A DNA stretch of 64,000 nucleotides from Roseovarius litoreus. GTDB lineage: Bacteria > Pseudomonadota > Alphaproteobacteria > Rhodobacterales > Rhodobacteraceae. The translations under genes were made by a program, and so were the position numbers. A model generated the notes under the pieces. It ran no database searches. It had not been told where the DNA came from and saw only the letters and a program-made list of their open reading frames with translations. Shown here one piece after another: positions 61,882 to 64,000 of this stretch. The number at the start of each line of letters is the position of its first letter. Within the stretch, counting starts at the first letter, position 1. The stretch is from positions 186,001-250,000 of the forward strand of contig NZ_FRCB01000001.1 of the NCBI RefSeq assembly GCF_900142765.1. Reading direction: 5' to 3'.

Positions 61882-62928
61882 TCAGTCTTTTCTAGCGATT
61901 TCATCGACGATAAAGATCGGACGGTGCTTGGCCTCTGCCAGAACCCGTCCGACATACAGCCCGACGACGCTGATCACAAACAGATGAGCGCCACCCAAAA
62001 AAGTTGTCAAAATGGCAAGCGTGGCAAACCCGGCCACCTCGATTACTCCAATTGCATATTGGATCATTATGACGAAGCCAAAGACAAGGGCTCCCAGACA
62101 TACCGCAAGCCCCAAACCCGCAATCCACCATAGCGGACGTTCCGAGTATGCAATTATGGCTTCCAAGGCAAGAGAAGCGAGCTTCAGATAAGTGTATGAC
62201 GACTTGCCTTCCGGCCTTGTTGATCGCGGGACGCGGATTGAGCCTGTAGCGAAACCAACTTGAGCCATGATCGCCGGGAAAAGACGCAGTTGCTCGGGGT
62301 AGGCGCGATATGCGTCCGCCACCTTATGTGAAAACAACCTGAAATTACCAATCTCAGAGGACACTTCCAGACCTGAAACCCAGCGAAACATGCCGTAGAA
62401 CAATCTGGACCCGTAACTGCGGCGGCGTCCATGCCCGGAGGCAGAACGTTCAGCGATCACCACATCCAATTGGTTGTCCACAGCATGTTGGTAAAGTGCG
62501 GGTATCTGCTCGGGGGGATCCTGAAGGTCACAATCCATAACGACGTACCACCGCGCCTGAGCATATGCGATCCCGGCGGAAATGGCTGCGTGTTGGCCGA
62601 AATTCCGGCTAAGGCGTATGCCTACGACGCGGCTATCCGCGGCGGCGACGGCTTCGATTTCAGTCCAGTCGTTTCCGGGGCTTCGATCATCTACCAACAC
62701 CAGCTGGAAAGACAGTCCCTGCTTTTCGAGTGCTTGATGAGTTCTGTCCACCAACTCCGAAACAAATACCGCCCCCTTGTAAAAGGGTACTATGACCGCG
62801 ACGTCACATGCCTCCTTTTCGTCGGTCAACCCGACGTGAGGTGCTGCGATCCTGGCCGTGAAATCCGTCATGTTGCGTTTGCTTCGCCCGGTCGGAATTT
62901 GGTCTTTGAGCTGCATAGCGCGGATCAC
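61882..62928 (-). CDS. GtrB/DPM1-like family 2 glycosyltransferase with C-terminal membrane helices
   Basis: 348 aa with a GTG start at 62928; GGAG lies 6 nt upstream and too far (18 nt) from the ATG at 62916, so the GTG is chosen. The GT2 domain shows VAVIVPFYKGAVFVSELV, LVLVDDRSPGNDW, RNFGQHAAISAG and DCDLQDPPEQIPAL (the DxD at about residue 134). Two C-terminal helices and LYVGRVLAEAKHRPIFIV end it, as in GtrB/ArnC enzymes that load a sugar onto undecaprenyl phosphate. It is first in the gtr-like group. Confidence 0.9.
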   Translation of the reverse strand: MIRAMQLKDQIPTGRSKRNMTDFTARIAAPHVGLTDEKEACDVAVIVPFYKGAVFVSELVDRTHQALEKQGLSFQLVLVDDRSPGNDWTEIEAVAAADSRVVGIRLSRNFGQHAAISAGIAYAQARWYVVMDCDLQDPPEQIPALYQHAVDNQLDVVIAERSASGHGRRRSYGSRLFYGMFRWVSGLEVSSEIGNFRLFSHKVADAYRAYPEQLRLFPAIMAQVGFATGSIRVPRSTRPEGKSSYTYLKLASLALEAIIAYSERPLWWIAGLGLAVCLGALVFGFVIMIQYAIGVIEVAGFATLAILTTFLGGAHLFVISVVGLYVGRVLAEAKHRPIFIVDEIARKD

Positions 62929-63016
62929 TAGTCACTCCAAGTCACCTTGTCACCATTTTAGTTAGGCAATTAGCAACGCACGCTGACGGCGACACACCTC
63001 AACGCGTACTCATACA

Positions 63017-63625
63017 TTGAATTGTATCGCAAACCGACACGCAACCAACGAAAACCCCTTTGTGGTAATCCTATCTGCCTATAGCGCGACACACGATCTT
63101 TACAGGCTCGCAGGTGATCTTGCGAGTGCCCGAGTGACGACGATGTTTCCCGATGAGGAACGGATGAACGTCACTCCGCCCGTTGCCGAACTTGTTGAAG
63201 TCATGAAATCACATTCATATGCCGGCCCAGAAGCCGAGGCACCAACGGTATTTGACTTCACAGGTCAATTACCCATCGCGGTCCACTTCCTGAATGGGCG
63301 TGCTCCCGGCGCACCGTGGTTCCTTGATTATTTCGGGCCCGGCTTCAGCCGTGCAATATTTGCCGAACTCGACAACAGCGTTTTCGTTAATGGCTGGGTC
63401 CTTGTTCGACAGGACGAAACGGGCGCAGTGGATCAAAACGCCCCCCACTTTCGTATGTTTCTGGAGCGCCTTGACGGTCTTGGTATTGTCTTCGAGGAGC
63501 TGTTCGAACGGGTCGCTATAGTATCTGCTCCGAATTGGGGAAGGTCTGATGAGACGTTCACCGTCAAACATTTCAAACCAGTGTCCCTGGATGCGACAAA
63601 AAACGGTGTTCCTTCCTCTCGTTGA
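63017..63625 (+). pseudogene. Orphan C-terminal soluble domain, possibly a truncated membrane glycosyltransferase
   Basis: 202 codons opening at a TTG with no Shine-Dalgarno and no nearby ATG until residue 50. The product has no signal or membrane helix. TVFDFTGQLPIAVHFLNGRAPGAPWFLDYF and FVNGWVLVRQDE with FEELFERVAIVSAPNWG look like the periplasmic tail that follows the membrane part of GT-C-like proteins. A gene missing its N-terminal half is the simplest reading; a separate small soluble protein is possible. Base composition is intermediate. Confidence 0.45.
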
Positions 63626-63883
63626 TTGGCGCTAATCGCCCCCGACCAAGCATATCATGGCACTTTCGCTTCCAGCCCTCGGGCCAATGCACCAAGACCC
63701 TGGCCAGGTTAATAACGAAGAAGCAGCTGGAAATACGCGTCGCATGGCGCCAGAAATCAACCTTCAGACATTTCGAAAATCCTGCCTCGACAGACGACTG
63801 TACTCATTTGCAATAGACTTTTATCCAATCGGGATAGTCGGCCTATGGTCTTATACAGACCTGAGGCAGGAATAAACTTCTAG
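63626..63883. other. Gap without a recognised gene
   Basis: Short open frames on the plus strand overlap each other in different frames and lack ribosome sites or family features. No transposase remnant, hairpin terminator or tRNA was seen. AT content is high. Confidence 0.35.
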
Positions 63884-64000
63884 ATGTCCCTAATAAGTTC
63901 TCGGTTCCAATCTGGTATGGATAAAGTATCGCGTATTGTGAACCAGTTGCCGATTTTTGATATAATGCTGTTCACAGCGAATGCACGACGAGATAGCTTA
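63884..64000 (+). CDS. Start of an open frame cut by the right window edge
   Basis: From the ATG at 63884 the frame is open for 39 codons to the edge (MSLISSRFQSGMDKVSRIVN onward, then QLPIFDIMLFTANARRDSL). AGGA lies about 14 nt upstream, a weak ribosome site. No family can be named from so short a piece. It could be a further glycan gene. Confidence 0.35.
   Translation, partial: MSLISSRFQSGMDKVSRIVNQLPIFDIMLFTANARRDSL

Noticed and set aside
1-64000. CRISPR array, rRNA operon, tRNA genes, prophage
   Set aside because: Reading both strands showed no regularly spaced repeats, no rRNA or convincing tRNA sequence and no phage structural genes. A covariance-model scan for small tRNAs was not possible here.

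Overview
The window reads as chromosomal DNA of a Rhodobacterales (Roseobacter-type) alphaproteobacterium. Supporting signs are the high GC with strong third-position GC in most genes, the ccoNOQP/fnrL/hemN neighbourhood, a TrcR (DUF1013) cell-cycle regulator, a COQ9 homologue, the ffs...dnaX-ybaB-recR order, and a yejABEF peptide importer. No tRNA, 16S/23S rRNA, CRISPR array, transposase or phage gene was recognised. The species cannot be fixed from sequence reading alone.

Layout. 1-2260: the tail of a transporter binding protein, a D,D-carboxypeptidase with a SPOR domain, and a dispersed palindromic repeat. 2260-14704: a microaerobic respiration block. It holds the assembly genes ccoGHIS, a LysR regulator and a 51-codon ORF, the structural genes ccoNOQP, a universal stress protein, fnrL and hemN. 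Four near-perfect FNR boxes tie it together: one before ccoG, two between ccoN and usp, and one between fnrL and hemN. 14710-38803: housekeeping and accessory genes, namely an EEP nuclease/phosphatase, a secreted HExxH protein, yejABEF, an unusual tandem di-haem cytochrome, pheA, nudC, cpdB, the SRP RNA, dnaX-ybaB-recR, trcR, RNase T2, a four-gene COQ9/quinone oxidoreductase/sialidase-like operon and rpsU.

38804-64000: mostly surface polysaccharide genes of mosaic composition. A typical-GC part (glycosyltransferase, HAD phosphatase, ABC exporter, RgpF-like protein) is interrupted at about 45.85-52.45 kb by a visibly AT-richer, seven-gene operon in which every gene overlaps the next (ATGA, TGATG or TAATG junctions). 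It encodes a glycerophosphotransferase-like/methyltransferase fusion, two nucleotidyltransferases, a ParB/SerK-like small protein, a DUF711 protein, a methyltransferase and an Asp/Glu-type racemase. The operon lies between the intact rgpF-like gene and a second, diverged copy of that gene's last 46 codons (128 of 138 bases identical by hand count), which looks like an acquisition scar. I infer that the operon makes and transfers a nucleotide-activated, phosphate-linked, possibly amino-acid-derived and methylated decoration for a surface glycan. I know of no described pathway with this gene set, and this is the best candidate for a new system in the window.

Downstream are FdtA/FdtB-like amino-sugar genes, a large OafA-type acyltransferase, and then another AT-rich group: methyltransferases, a WecE-like aminotransferase, and a GtrA/GtrB-like pair with a GT39-type membrane protein and a NeuD/PglD-like acetyltransferase. 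That group resembles an O-antigen-modifying gtr cluster. The far right end holds an orphan C-terminal domain and a gene start cut by the window edge.
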